Assembly: GCA_027686065.1 (NCBI GenBank)
Contig: JAQCTH010000114.1
Location: 1 to 6,734, forward strand
DNA: 6,734 bases
Origin: Clostridiaceae bacterium AF10-41
GTDB lineage: Bacteria; Bacillota; Clostridia; Clostridiales; Clostridiaceae
Direction: 5' to 3'
Of this stretch, positions 1 through 5,730 are shown piece by piece. The notes under the pieces were generated by a model. It was not told where the DNA came from. It made no database searches and saw only the letters and a program-made list of their open reading frames with translations. A program made the translations under genes and the position numbers. Numbering within the stretch: position 1 is the stretch's first letter; each line of letters starts with the position of its first letter.

Positions 1-41
1 CCTATAAACCCAGCTCCACCAGTTACTAAATAAGTTTTCAT
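1..41 (-). CDS. rfbB: dTDP-glucose 4,6-dehydratase, N-terminal 13 codons only (cut by window edge)
   Basis: Reading leftwards from an ATG at 41..39, the visible residues are MKTYLVTGGAGFI and the next two bases are GG, consistent with glycine. This is the first beta strand and the TGGxGFxG NAD(P)-binding loop that opens extended short-chain dehydrogenases. Sitting 5 bases after the rfbA stop, the natural identity is RfbB/RmlB, which converts dTDP-glucose to dTDP-4-keto-6-deoxyglucose in the cytoplasm. That product is the substrate expected by the aminotransferase encoded further upstream in the operon. Too little is visible to exclude another sugar epimerase/dehydratase of the same fold (for example a UDP-sugar epimerase), but the position directly behind rfbA makes RfbB the best call. 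The gene continues past the left edge. Confidence 0.8.
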   Translation of the reverse strand, partial: MKTYLVTGGAGFI

Positions 42-46
42 AGCGT

Positions 47-916
47 CTACTCCTCATTTATTATATCTAATAAATATTTACCATATCCTGTTTTACTCAT
101 AGGTTCTGCTAATTCTTTAACTTGTTCTTTTGAAATCCATCCTTTTCTATATGATATTTCTTCTAAACACGCAATATAAGTACCTTGAGTATTTTGTACA
201 GCTTCTACAAAATTTGAAGCTTGTAACATGGAAACATGCGTTCCAGTATCAAGCCAAGCCATTCCTCTCCCAAAAAGTTGTACATTAAGACTTTTTTCTT
301 TCATATAAAGTCTATTTAAATCTGTAATCTCTAATTCTCCCCTTAAAGATGGCTTTAGTGATTTAGCTTTTTCTACTACAGTATTATCATAAAAGTATAA
401 TCCAGGAACTGCATATTTTGATTTTGGATGCTCTGGCTTCTCTTCTATAGAAATGACCTTTTTATCTTTATCAAATTCTACAACTCCAAAAGCTTTTGGA
501 TTATGTACATAATATCCAAAGATTTGAGCACCTTTTTCTAATTTACTAGCTATATCTAAATAATATCCTAATCCCTGTCCATAAAAGATATTATCTCCTA
601 AAATAAGTGAAACAGTGTCGTCTCCAATAAACTTTTCTCCAATAATAAAGGCTTCTGCTAATCCATTAGGATTCTCTTGTATTTCATATTGAATATTTAA
701 CCCTAGATCACTACCATCACTAAACAACTCTTGAAAATTTCTGCTATCTCTCGGTGTAGAAATTATTAAAATATCCTTTATTCCTGATAGCATTAGTACA
801 GACATAGGATAATAAATCATTGGTTTATCATATATTGGAACCATCTGTTTAGACATAGCTTTCGTTACAGGATAAAGCCTAGTTCCACTTCCCCCCGCTA
901 ATATTATTCCTTTCAT
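47..916 (-). CDS. rfbA: Glucose-1-phosphate thymidylyltransferase RfbA/RmlA
   Basis: This enzyme joins dTTP and glucose-1-phosphate to give dTDP-glucose plus pyrophosphate, the first step of dTDP-6-deoxysugar pathways in the cytoplasm. The 289-residue length is typical of the short RmlA class. The nucleotide-binding loop GGSGTR is at residues 8-13, followed by the family stretch [16 protein letters not shown] (22-37). [10 protein letters not shown] (104-113) carries the metal-binding Asp108, IEEKP is at 157-161, [10 protein letters not shown] at 168-177, RGELEITD at 192-199 and WLDTGTH with Asp223 at 221-227. The C-terminal YGKYLL (278-283) is also usual for RmlA. The ATG is preceded by GGAGG (928..924) with 7-base spacing, and the gene lies 23 bases after the aminotransferase stop. 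No key residue appears missing. In this operon dTDP-glucose most plausibly feeds a 4-amino-4,6-dideoxyhexose, though it could also feed rhamnose synthesis if rfbC/rfbD lie beyond the left edge. Confidence 0.97.
   Translation of the reverse strand: MKGIILAGGSGTRLYPVTKAMSKQMVPIYDKPMIYYPMSVLMLSGIKDILIISTPRDSRNFQELFSDGSDLGLNIQYEIQENPNGLAEAFIIGEKFIGDDTVSLILGDNIFYGQGLGYYLDIASKLEKGAQIFGYYVHNPKAFGVVEFDKDKKVISIEEKPEHPKSKYAVPGLYFYDNTVVEKAKSLKPSLRGELEITDLNRLYMKEKSLNVQLFGRGMAWLDTGTHVSMLQASNFVEAVQNTQGTYIACLEEISYRKGWISKEQVKELAEPMSKTGYGKYLLDIINEE
50..55 (-). promoter_or_regulatory. Ribosome binding site of rfbB, embedded in the end of rfbA
   Basis: The last two Glu codons of rfbA read GAGGAG, followed by the TAG stop and then the rfbB ATG 8 bases after the motif. 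The Shine-Dalgarno sequence is therefore coding sequence of the upstream gene, which is the usual sign of translational coupling. It also supports the ATG at 41..39 as the true rfbB start. Confidence 0.7.
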
Positions 917-939
917 ACTCTAACCTCCAATATAAGTAA

Positions 940-2040
940 TTAATCTAATATTATATTACATATTTTATCTACATCTTCCAAAGATAAATCTGCATAAAGT
1001 GGTAAAGTCAAAACTCTTTCTGATATATATTTAGCAACTGGAGTTTCATCTGTTTTAAAATTATCTTTATAGCAATCAAAAGAATTAGTTAATGGATAGA
1101 AATACTTTCTTGCTATTATACCTTTATTCTTTAGCTTTTCAAAAATTTCATCACGATTATATTTATAATTATCAAATACTACTGAATAATAAGAGTAATT
1201 ACTTTTAACTTCATCTTGTATTTTACATATTTTTACTCCATTAACATTAGCTAATCTAACATTATATCTTTCTACTACTAAACTTCTCTTCTTTATTTCA
1301 TTATCTACATGTCTAAGATTACAAATTCCCATAGCTGCTTGGAATTCATTCATCTTAGCATTTCCACCTATACATTCTACTGACTCGGGTCCTGTTATTC
1401 CAAAGTTCTTTAAGTTGTATAGTTTACTATTTAACTTTTTATCTTTAAATGTTACAGCTCCACCTTCAATAGTGTTAAAAACTTTTGTTGCATGAAAACT
1501 AAAAATTGAAGCATCTCCAAAATTAGCTATTCCTATGCCATTTACTTTAACTCCAAAAGTATGTGCAGCATCATATATAACCTTCAAATCATACTTTTTA
1601 GCTATACTCTCTATTTCCTCAACATTACATACATTCCCATAGACATGAACAGGGATTATTGCCGAAGTTTTTTCTGTTATTAGTTTTTCTATCTTAGTTA
1701 CATCTATTGTATAATTATCAGAATTTATATCACAAAAAACAGGTGTAAGTCCATTTCTAACTATTGCATGGGTAGTTGAAGCAAAAGTGAATGGAGTAGT
1801 TATTACTTCTCCGGTTAGATTCATAGCAGCTATTATAGATTCTAATGCCAAATGTCCATTAGTAAAAAGAGATATATTACTGGTTCCTAAATATTCTATT
1901 AATCTTTCTTCTAATTCCCTATGCTTTACGCCCATATTGGTTAACCAATGGCTATCCCATAATTCCCTGATCTCATCAATATATTCATCAAATCCTGGCA
2001 TTGATGATTGAGTAACTTGAATATTTTTATTATTTTTCAC
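940..2040 (-). CDS. DegT/DnrJ/EryC1/StrS-family nucleotide-sugar aminotransferase, VioA-like (probable dTDP-4-keto-6-deoxyglucose 4-aminotransferase)
   Basis: This is a PLP-dependent fold-type I sugar transaminase of 366 residues, full length for the family. Visible motifs are WLTNMG (32-37), SLFTNGHLAL (57-66), GEVITTPFTFASTTHA (77-92), the cofactor-contacting YDAAH with Asp157 and His160 (156-160), the PLP Schiff-base lysine Lys186 in SFHATKVFNTIEGGA (181-195), GGNAKMNEFQAA (225-236) and LPLYADLS (346-353). The SFHxxK context with a following EGG is what 4-aminotransferases such as VioA, WecE and ArnB show. The 3-aminotransferases FdtB/QdtB instead have an SFYPxKN-type sequence, and no 3,4-ketoisomerase is seen here. 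I therefore infer amination at C4 of dTDP-4-keto-6-deoxyglucose using glutamate, giving dTDP-Qui4N (VioA-like) or dTDP-Fuc4N (WecE-like). By overall look the sequence is nearer VioA. The start is GTG, supported by a near-perfect AAGGAGG 6 bases upstream. The gene is followed by rfbA and preceded by the matching acyltransferase. The exact stereochemistry cannot be read from the sequence. Confidence 0.9.
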   Translation of the reverse strand: MKNNKNIQVTQSSMPGFDEYIDEIRELWDSHWLTNMGVKHRELEERLIEYLGTSNISLFTNGHLALESIIAAMNLTGEVITTPFTFASTTHAIVRNGLTPVFCDINSDNYTIDVTKIEKLITEKTSAIIPVHVYGNVCNVEEIESIAKKYDLKVIYDAAHTFGVKVNGIGIANFGDASIFSFHATKVFNTIEGGAVTFKDKKLNSKLYNLKNFGITGPESVECIGGNAKMNEFQAAMGICNLRHVDNEIKKRSLVVERYNVRLANVNGVKICKIQDEVKSNYSYYSVVFDNYKYNRDEIFEKLKNKGIIARKYFYPLTNSFDCYKDNFKTDETPVAKYISERVLTLPLYADLSLEDVDKICNIILD

Positions 2041-2046
2041 AATATC

Positions 2047-2053
2047 CCTCCTT
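2047..2053 (-). promoter_or_regulatory. Strong ribosome binding site that fixes a GTG start for the aminotransferase
   Basis: AAGGAGG lies 6 bases (GATATT) before the GTG at 2040..2038. There is no ATG at a suitable distance, so the near-consensus Shine-Dalgarno sequence decides for the GTG start. Confidence 0.8.
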
Positions 2054-2058
2054 ATAAA

Positions 2059-2622
2059 TTAGCTAAAGTTTTCTAAAAATTTCTTTTCTAAATTTATTAT
2101 ATCTTTATATCTATCCTTTATTCTTATAGCAGGTGTTCCAACATATATTCCCCACTCTTTGCAATTACCTGTAACCAATGAACATGCTCCTATAGCAACT
2201 CCACTCTCTATATTTACTCCTGGCAATATGGTAGAATTCGTTCCTATAACAACATGCTTACCTATACTAACAGGTTTATTAATAGTATTCTTGTATTTTT
2301 CATCTATAGTTGGATTAGTCATATACTTACCAGAATAGTCATCACTAATGGCATAAATTGCACTTCTTGAAGAAATAGTTGAAAAATCACCCATTATTAT
2401 TCCGGCTATTCCTCCAAATAATAATGTTGCTGCTGCAATATGAATATAATTTCCTAATTCAACTACTCCACTTAATATACAAAAATCATCTATTCTTACA
2501 TTATTTCCTATTGATATATTTTCAGCTCCATATATACTAGCTTTCTTACTTATTAGAACATTAACCCCTAGCTTCTTAAACCCCAAATTTTTCAATTCCT
2601 CTTCCGAATAAAAACTACTCAC
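2059..2622 (-). CDS. Left-handed beta-helix (hexapeptide) sugar acyltransferase, VioB-like
   Basis: The protein has 187 residues and reads as a cytoplasmic trimeric left-handed beta-helix acyltransferase. Imperfect hexapeptide turns with I/V/L at every sixth position run through ISIGNNVRIDDFCILSG (36-52), continue at GNYIHIAAAT (57-66), and return at VSIGKHVVIGTNSTILPGV (118-136) and GVAIGACSLV (141-150). The end, WGIYVGTPAIRIKDR (157-171), is the usual closing coil of xenobiotic/sugar O- and N-acetyltransferases. The start SFYSEEELKNLGF resembles the VioB group, which acetylates the 4-amino group of dTDP-Qui4N with acetyl-CoA. His61 is a candidate catalytic histidine, unproven. Lying directly before the aminotransferase (18-base gap), it most likely acylates that enzyme's product; O-acetylation of a glycan residue is the alternative. 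The start is GTG: an in-frame TAA immediately precedes it, so no longer form is possible, and AAGGAG sits 10 bases upstream. The acyl group itself (acetyl, formyl-like or longer) cannot be read from the sequence. Confidence 0.85.
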   Translation of the reverse strand: MSSFYSEEELKNLGFKKLGVNVLISKKASIYGAENISIGNNVRIDDFCILSGVVELGNYIHIAAATLLFGGIAGIIMGDFSTISSRSAIYAISDDYSGKYMTNPTIDEKYKNTINKPVSIGKHVVIGTNSTILPGVNIESGVAIGACSLVTGNCKEWGIYVGTPAIRIKDRYKDIINLEKKFLENFS

Positions 2623-2632
2623 TTATTTAACA

Positions 2633-2638
2633 CTCCTT
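2633..2638 (-). promoter_or_regulatory. Ribosome binding site for the GTG-started acyltransferase
   Basis: AAGGAG stands 10 bases before the GTG at 2622..2620, slightly longer than the 6-8 base spacing of the neighbours. Because an in-frame TAA directly abuts the GTG, this GTG is the most upstream start available in that frame. The long spacing and GTG together may lower expression of this gene relative to its neighbours (inference). Confidence 0.6.
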
Positions 2639-2651
2639 ATTTATAATAACT

Positions 2652-3923
2652 TCAATTTTTATTACGTAAATATTTATTTAAGTATATATTACTTATTAAT
2701 GAAGATATAATAAATACTGATACAGTTGCTATAGCAGCTCCATTAGCTCCATATTTTAAAATTAGAACTATATCTAGAATTATATTAATCACACCTGAAA
2801 AAATTGCATTATAGAAATTAACTTTAATCTTCTTTATACTCGCTAATATATTTCCGGCTGGTATTCTAAATGTACCTGCTATCAAATATCCAAAGGAAAG
2901 TATTCTAAAACTTGTTATGGAATCATAATATTTCTCTCCAAAAAATAAATTTATTATTTGAGGCGCAAATATTATACAAACTGTGCTTATAATTAGATTA
3001 ACTATAAGTAAATATTTTTTTAATATTGAATATTTATCTTTTACCCACTTTATATCACTACTATGTTGCGCAAAATATGGATATGCAAATACCATAATAG
3101 ACATAGGTATAAAATTTAAATTAAATGGTATTAATGTAGCATTTTTATATGTTGCAACTATATTAGAATCATGGATAATTAATCCTATTAAAAATGTATC
3201 TAGTAAATATAATATACTAGATATACTGTTAGTAAGGCATGTTACTATTGAATATTTTATAAATTCTCTTCTCTCTTTACGATTTGGATAATCACTCTTA
3301 ATAATGAGTTCTATATAATTTTTCACATAATATATACCCAAAATTATAGAAAGTAAATATGAAATATATCTTCCTATGATTATACCTTTTATACTGAAAA
3401 CTATTCCTAATACTATATTGCCCAAAAAATACAAACTTGTGTTAGTCACACTTAAAATTGAAAATTCCTTATTTCTTAAATCACTTCTTAAGAAAACCTG
3501 CATTTCATTGAAAACTATAGTAAAAAGTGGTAATAAGCAAAAATACATTAAAATTTCAGTACTTCCCTCTACAGATAATTCAAATATTAAGGTAAACACC
3601 AATATACATACTGCCAAAATTCCATTAGAAATAATCCCTATTTTTAACCCATACTTGAAAAATTTTATTTTTCTATTTGTATCTTTTTCCGAACTACAAT
3701 ATTGTAAAATCCCACTTACAGAACCAAATCCTTCTAATAATAAAAATATATTCAAAATATTTTGTGCATATATAAAGCTTCCATACACACTTTTATCTAA
3801 GATTCTTGATAAAATTATTGTTATTCCAAATAAAAGCACTTTATTTATAAAATTAGCACTAAATATCTGAAAAAAGCCTTTTTTAATAATTGATTTAATT
3901 AATTCAATATTATTTATATTCAT
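2652..3923 (-). CDS. Wzx-like polysaccharide/lipid-linked oligosaccharide flippase (multi-pass membrane protein)
   Basis: The protein is integral to the membrane, 423 residues from the start chosen here, typical for Wzx/PST-type exporters of the MOP superfamily. About twelve hydrophobic segments are visible, approximately at 31-45, 52-66, 95-117, 125-141, 163-182, 186-203, 228-250, 266-284, 306-330, 342-360, 375-392 and 396-416 (numbered from the ATG at 3929). Short basic loops such as YPNRKERREF (214-223) lie between them. The pattern KYGANGAAIATVSVFI (392-407) near the C terminus is characteristic of the polysaccharide biosynthesis protein family. Expected role: moving the undecaprenyl-diphosphate-linked repeat unit to the outer face of the membrane. 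No Wzy polymerase is visible in the window. Two ATGs are possible (3929 and 3923, encoding MKM); AGAGG abuts the first with no spacer but is 6 bases before the second, so I chose 3923. Substrate specificity cannot be deduced; function rests on family appearance and on the operon. Confidence 0.88.
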   Translation of the reverse strand: MNINNIELIKSIIKKGFFQIFSANFINKVLLFGITIILSRILDKSVYGSFIYAQNILNIFLLLEGFGSVSGILQYCSSEKDTNRKIKFFKYGLKIGIISNGILAVCILVFTLIFELSVEGSTEILMYFCLLPLFTIVFNEMQVFLRSDLRNKEFSILSVTNTSLYFLGNIVLGIVFSIKGIIIGRYISYLLSIILGIYYVKNYIELIIKSDYPNRKERREFIKYSIVTCLTNSISSILYLLDTFLIGLIIHDSNIVATYKNATLIPFNLNFIPMSIMVFAYPYFAQHSSDIKWVKDKYSILKKYLLIVNLIISTVCIIFAPQIINLFFGEKYYDSITSFRILSFGYLIAGTFRIPAGNILASIKKIKVNFYNAIFSGVINIILDIVLILKYGANGAAIATVSVFIISSLISNIYLNKYLRNKN

Positions 3924-3929
3924 TTTCAT

Positions 3930-3934
3930 CCTCT
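3930..3934 (-). promoter_or_regulatory. Ribosome binding site that favours the second ATG of the flippase gene
   Basis: AGAGG directly touches the ATG at 3929..3927, which leaves no spacer for that start, but lies 6 bases before the in-frame ATG at 3923..3921. Only a weak, more distant ATAGG could serve the first ATG. The second ATG is therefore the better start; the two forms differ by two residues. Confidence 0.55.
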
Positions 3935-3978
3935 ATCTACCTATCTTAAACAACTTACTAATAATACAAGTGCCGTTG

Positions 3979-5715
3979 TTAAAAATATAGTTTTAATACT
4001 GCCAACAATGTAAGAACTTGATTTTTTTCGATATTACTTCCATTTCTATATAAGTAAGTGCAATCTTCCGATAGCTCTGAATCAAAGCTAAGTCTATCAA
4101 TATTATCATTAAAATATTTATCCATAAATTTTTTTAAATCTTTATTAGTATCATACCAATAATCCAATGGATTCATGTGATTCTTACTACTTAATGAAGA
4201 CGTATTTAATTTTAATTTATTTTTTAAGTATTTTAAAGCTTTCTTATGTATTTGCTTTAATATAACTTTTTTGCCTAAAATGCTAATTCTTTTATCTGTT
4301 ATTTTTCCATTTATTTTTTCCCATTTATAAGCTGATGCCTCCGGATATTTACTTAATATCCATTTAAAATAAATTTCATGTTTATATCTATATTCAACAG
4401 GTATTTTTATGCAATATTCTAAAAAATCAATATCATAAAATGGCGAATAAGTTTCATTTGTTTCCTGGTATATCAATAAGCCTTGATTTGCTCCTGTAAA
4501 TCCTCTTTCATAAAACTTAAATATCTCTTCATTCTCATATGATAATTTTATAGAACTCTCATCTAGCTTATTACTTAATAACTTAGAATACATACCATCG
4601 GTTAATGAATATGATTTGTCTTTATCTAAAGAGCTATAGAAGGTTCCCAGAACTACATCTCCAAGTTGTCCTGAATGAACTATTCCAAATTTTCTTGTAT
4701 CTATAAGATCAAGACAACTTTTCCCATGAGCTAACCCATAATATAATGCTCCACCAGAAGAAATCTTCACAACATCATCTATCTTTTTTAAAAATAACCC
4801 ATTATCAAGTGATTTAAATATCCATTCATGCCTCAAATCAGCTGCTATTTTTTTAGGTATAATTTCATCTAAATACTCTGATTGTGAAAATGTAAAATTA
4901 ATAATGTTATCTCTATATCCCATATTGCTTGCTACCCAAGTAGTCATTCTCGAATCTAACCCACCACTTAATGCTACTAAATGTTTATATCCATACTCTA
5001 TATCCTTGTCAAAAGCTCTTTTTATAGCCTGTCTAAAAAGTTTATCTATATTATTTATTATTTCATTTTCTGACTGATTATTGTTAGGAGTATTATCTAA
5101 TTTATAGTATTGTATAACTTCTAGCTTCGAATCCTTTATTAATATATAATTACCTGCAATCAATTTTTTTATCTCATTAAATAAAGTATTATCTTCTATC
5201 ATATAACCATATGTAAGTAGAAAATACGCTGACTTCTTACTTAATGTATAATTCATTTTATTTTTATTGAAGTATTCTGTAATATAATTTAATTCTGAGC
5301 CAAAAACTATTTTATTATCAAATCTACTATAGAATAATTGTTTATCCCCAATATGATCTGTATATATAATTTTTATATTTTTTCTTTTGTCATATAATAC
5401 ACCTGAAAAACTTCCCCTAAACTCTTTAAAAAAATCATTTCCATTCTTCTCATACATTATTATAACAGCTTCACTTAACGAATTCACATTATATCTATTT
5501 ATTAAATCAATAGAGTTTAAAATAACTCCTTCTGTCAAAATGAAATAATCATCATTCTCTTCAAAAACTTTATCCCTATGAAATTTCTTTATTGTTCGTT
5601 GTTCTATATATATATCGTCACTAATTAGTTTTTTATTTATTAAATCATCTCTGCTATTTTCACTAAATAATTTATCAGTTTTAAAATCACCAATTATCCC
5701 TAAAAAACCCGGCAT
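3979..5715 (-). CDS. Asparagine-synthase-like amide-forming ligase with a degenerate glutaminase domain
   Basis: The 578-residue protein has the two-domain layout of class II asparagine synthetases. Residues about 1-200 resemble the Ntn amidotransferase domain, with RGSFSGVLYD (100-109) and TDHIGDKQLFYS (119-130) matching the family pattern. Residues about 215-480 are the ATP-pyrophosphatase domain, with the PP-loop ALSGGLDSR (248-256), a HSGQLGDVVLG segment (347-357) where AsnB has SGEGADELFGG, SPFYDIDF (424-431) and YKWEKINGKI (463-472), whose Lys467 may match the catalytic lysine. The N terminus reads MPGFLGII: Pro replaces the essential Cys2 nucleophile. The NGEIYN glutamine-binding motif appears as EGVILN (62-67). 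I infer that it cannot hydrolyse glutamine but may still adenylate a carboxylate and join it to an amine, as beta-lactam synthetase does. In polysaccharide loci such proteins are usually thought to amidate uronic acids or attach amino compounds. The start has GGAGG 6 bases upstream. It lies 15 bases after the glycosyltransferase and 55 bases before the chosen flippase start. Substrate unknown; a non-catalytic role remains possible. Confidence 0.85.
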   Translation of the reverse strand: MPGFLGIIGDFKTDKLFSENSRDDLINKKLISDDIYIEQRTIKKFHRDKVFEENDDYFILTEGVILNSIDLINRYNVNSLSEAVIIMYEKNGNDFFKEFRGSFSGVLYDKRKNIKIIYTDHIGDKQLFYSRFDNKIVFGSELNYITEYFNKNKMNYTLSKKSAYFLLTYGYMIEDNTLFNEIKKLIAGNYILIKDSKLEVIQYYKLDNTPNNNQSENEIINNIDKLFRQAIKRAFDKDIEYGYKHLVALSGGLDSRMTTWVASNMGYRDNIINFTFSQSEYLDEIIPKKIAADLRHEWIFKSLDNGLFLKKIDDVVKISSGGALYYGLAHGKSCLDLIDTRKFGIVHSGQLGDVVLGTFYSSLDKDKSYSLTDGMYSKLLSNKLDESSIKLSYENEEIFKFYERGFTGANQGLLIYQETNETYSPFYDIDFLEYCIKIPVEYRYKHEIYFKWILSKYPEASAYKWEKINGKITDKRISILGKKVILKQIHKKALKYLKNKLKLNTSSLSSKNHMNPLDYWYDTNKDLKKFMDKYFNDNIDRLSFDSELSEDCTYLYRNGSNIEKNQVLTLLAVLKLYF

Positions 5716-5730
5716 AATTATCCTCCATAA

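Noticed and set aside
1787..2011. Plus-strand open frame of 74 codons
   Set aside because: It lies wholly opposite the N-terminal part of the aminotransferase, whose motifs are clear, has no family resemblance, and is antisense shadow coding.
940..2040. Reading the aminotransferase as FdtB/QdtB (3-amino sugar, as in some S-layer glycans)
   Set aside because: The lysine context is SFHATKVFN, not the SFYPxKN form I associate with 3-aminotransferases, and no 3,4-ketoisomerase (FdtA/QdtA) is visible in the window.
2983..3291. Plus-strand open frame of 102 codons
   Set aside because: It lies opposite hydrophobic segments of the flippase. Antisense of AT-rich membrane-protein DNA commonly stays open; there is no recognisable domain and every neighbouring gene points the other way.
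3376..3870. Plus-strand open frame of 164 codons
   Set aside because: It is antisense to the N-terminal half of the flippase. Its composition is rich in Ile, Lys, Asn and Leu, as expected from a shadow frame, and no motif is visible.
3930..3978. Possible internal promoter (a TATTAT box) in the widest gap
   Set aside because: No acceptable -35 hexamer is seen 16-18 bases upstream of the TATTAT, and such boxes are frequent by chance in DNA this AT-rich.
3979..5715. Reading this gene as a housekeeping asparagine synthetase (asnB)
   Set aside because: Cys2 and the glutamine-binding motif are missing and the SGEGADE loop is altered to SGQLGDV, while the gene lies inside a polysaccharide operon.
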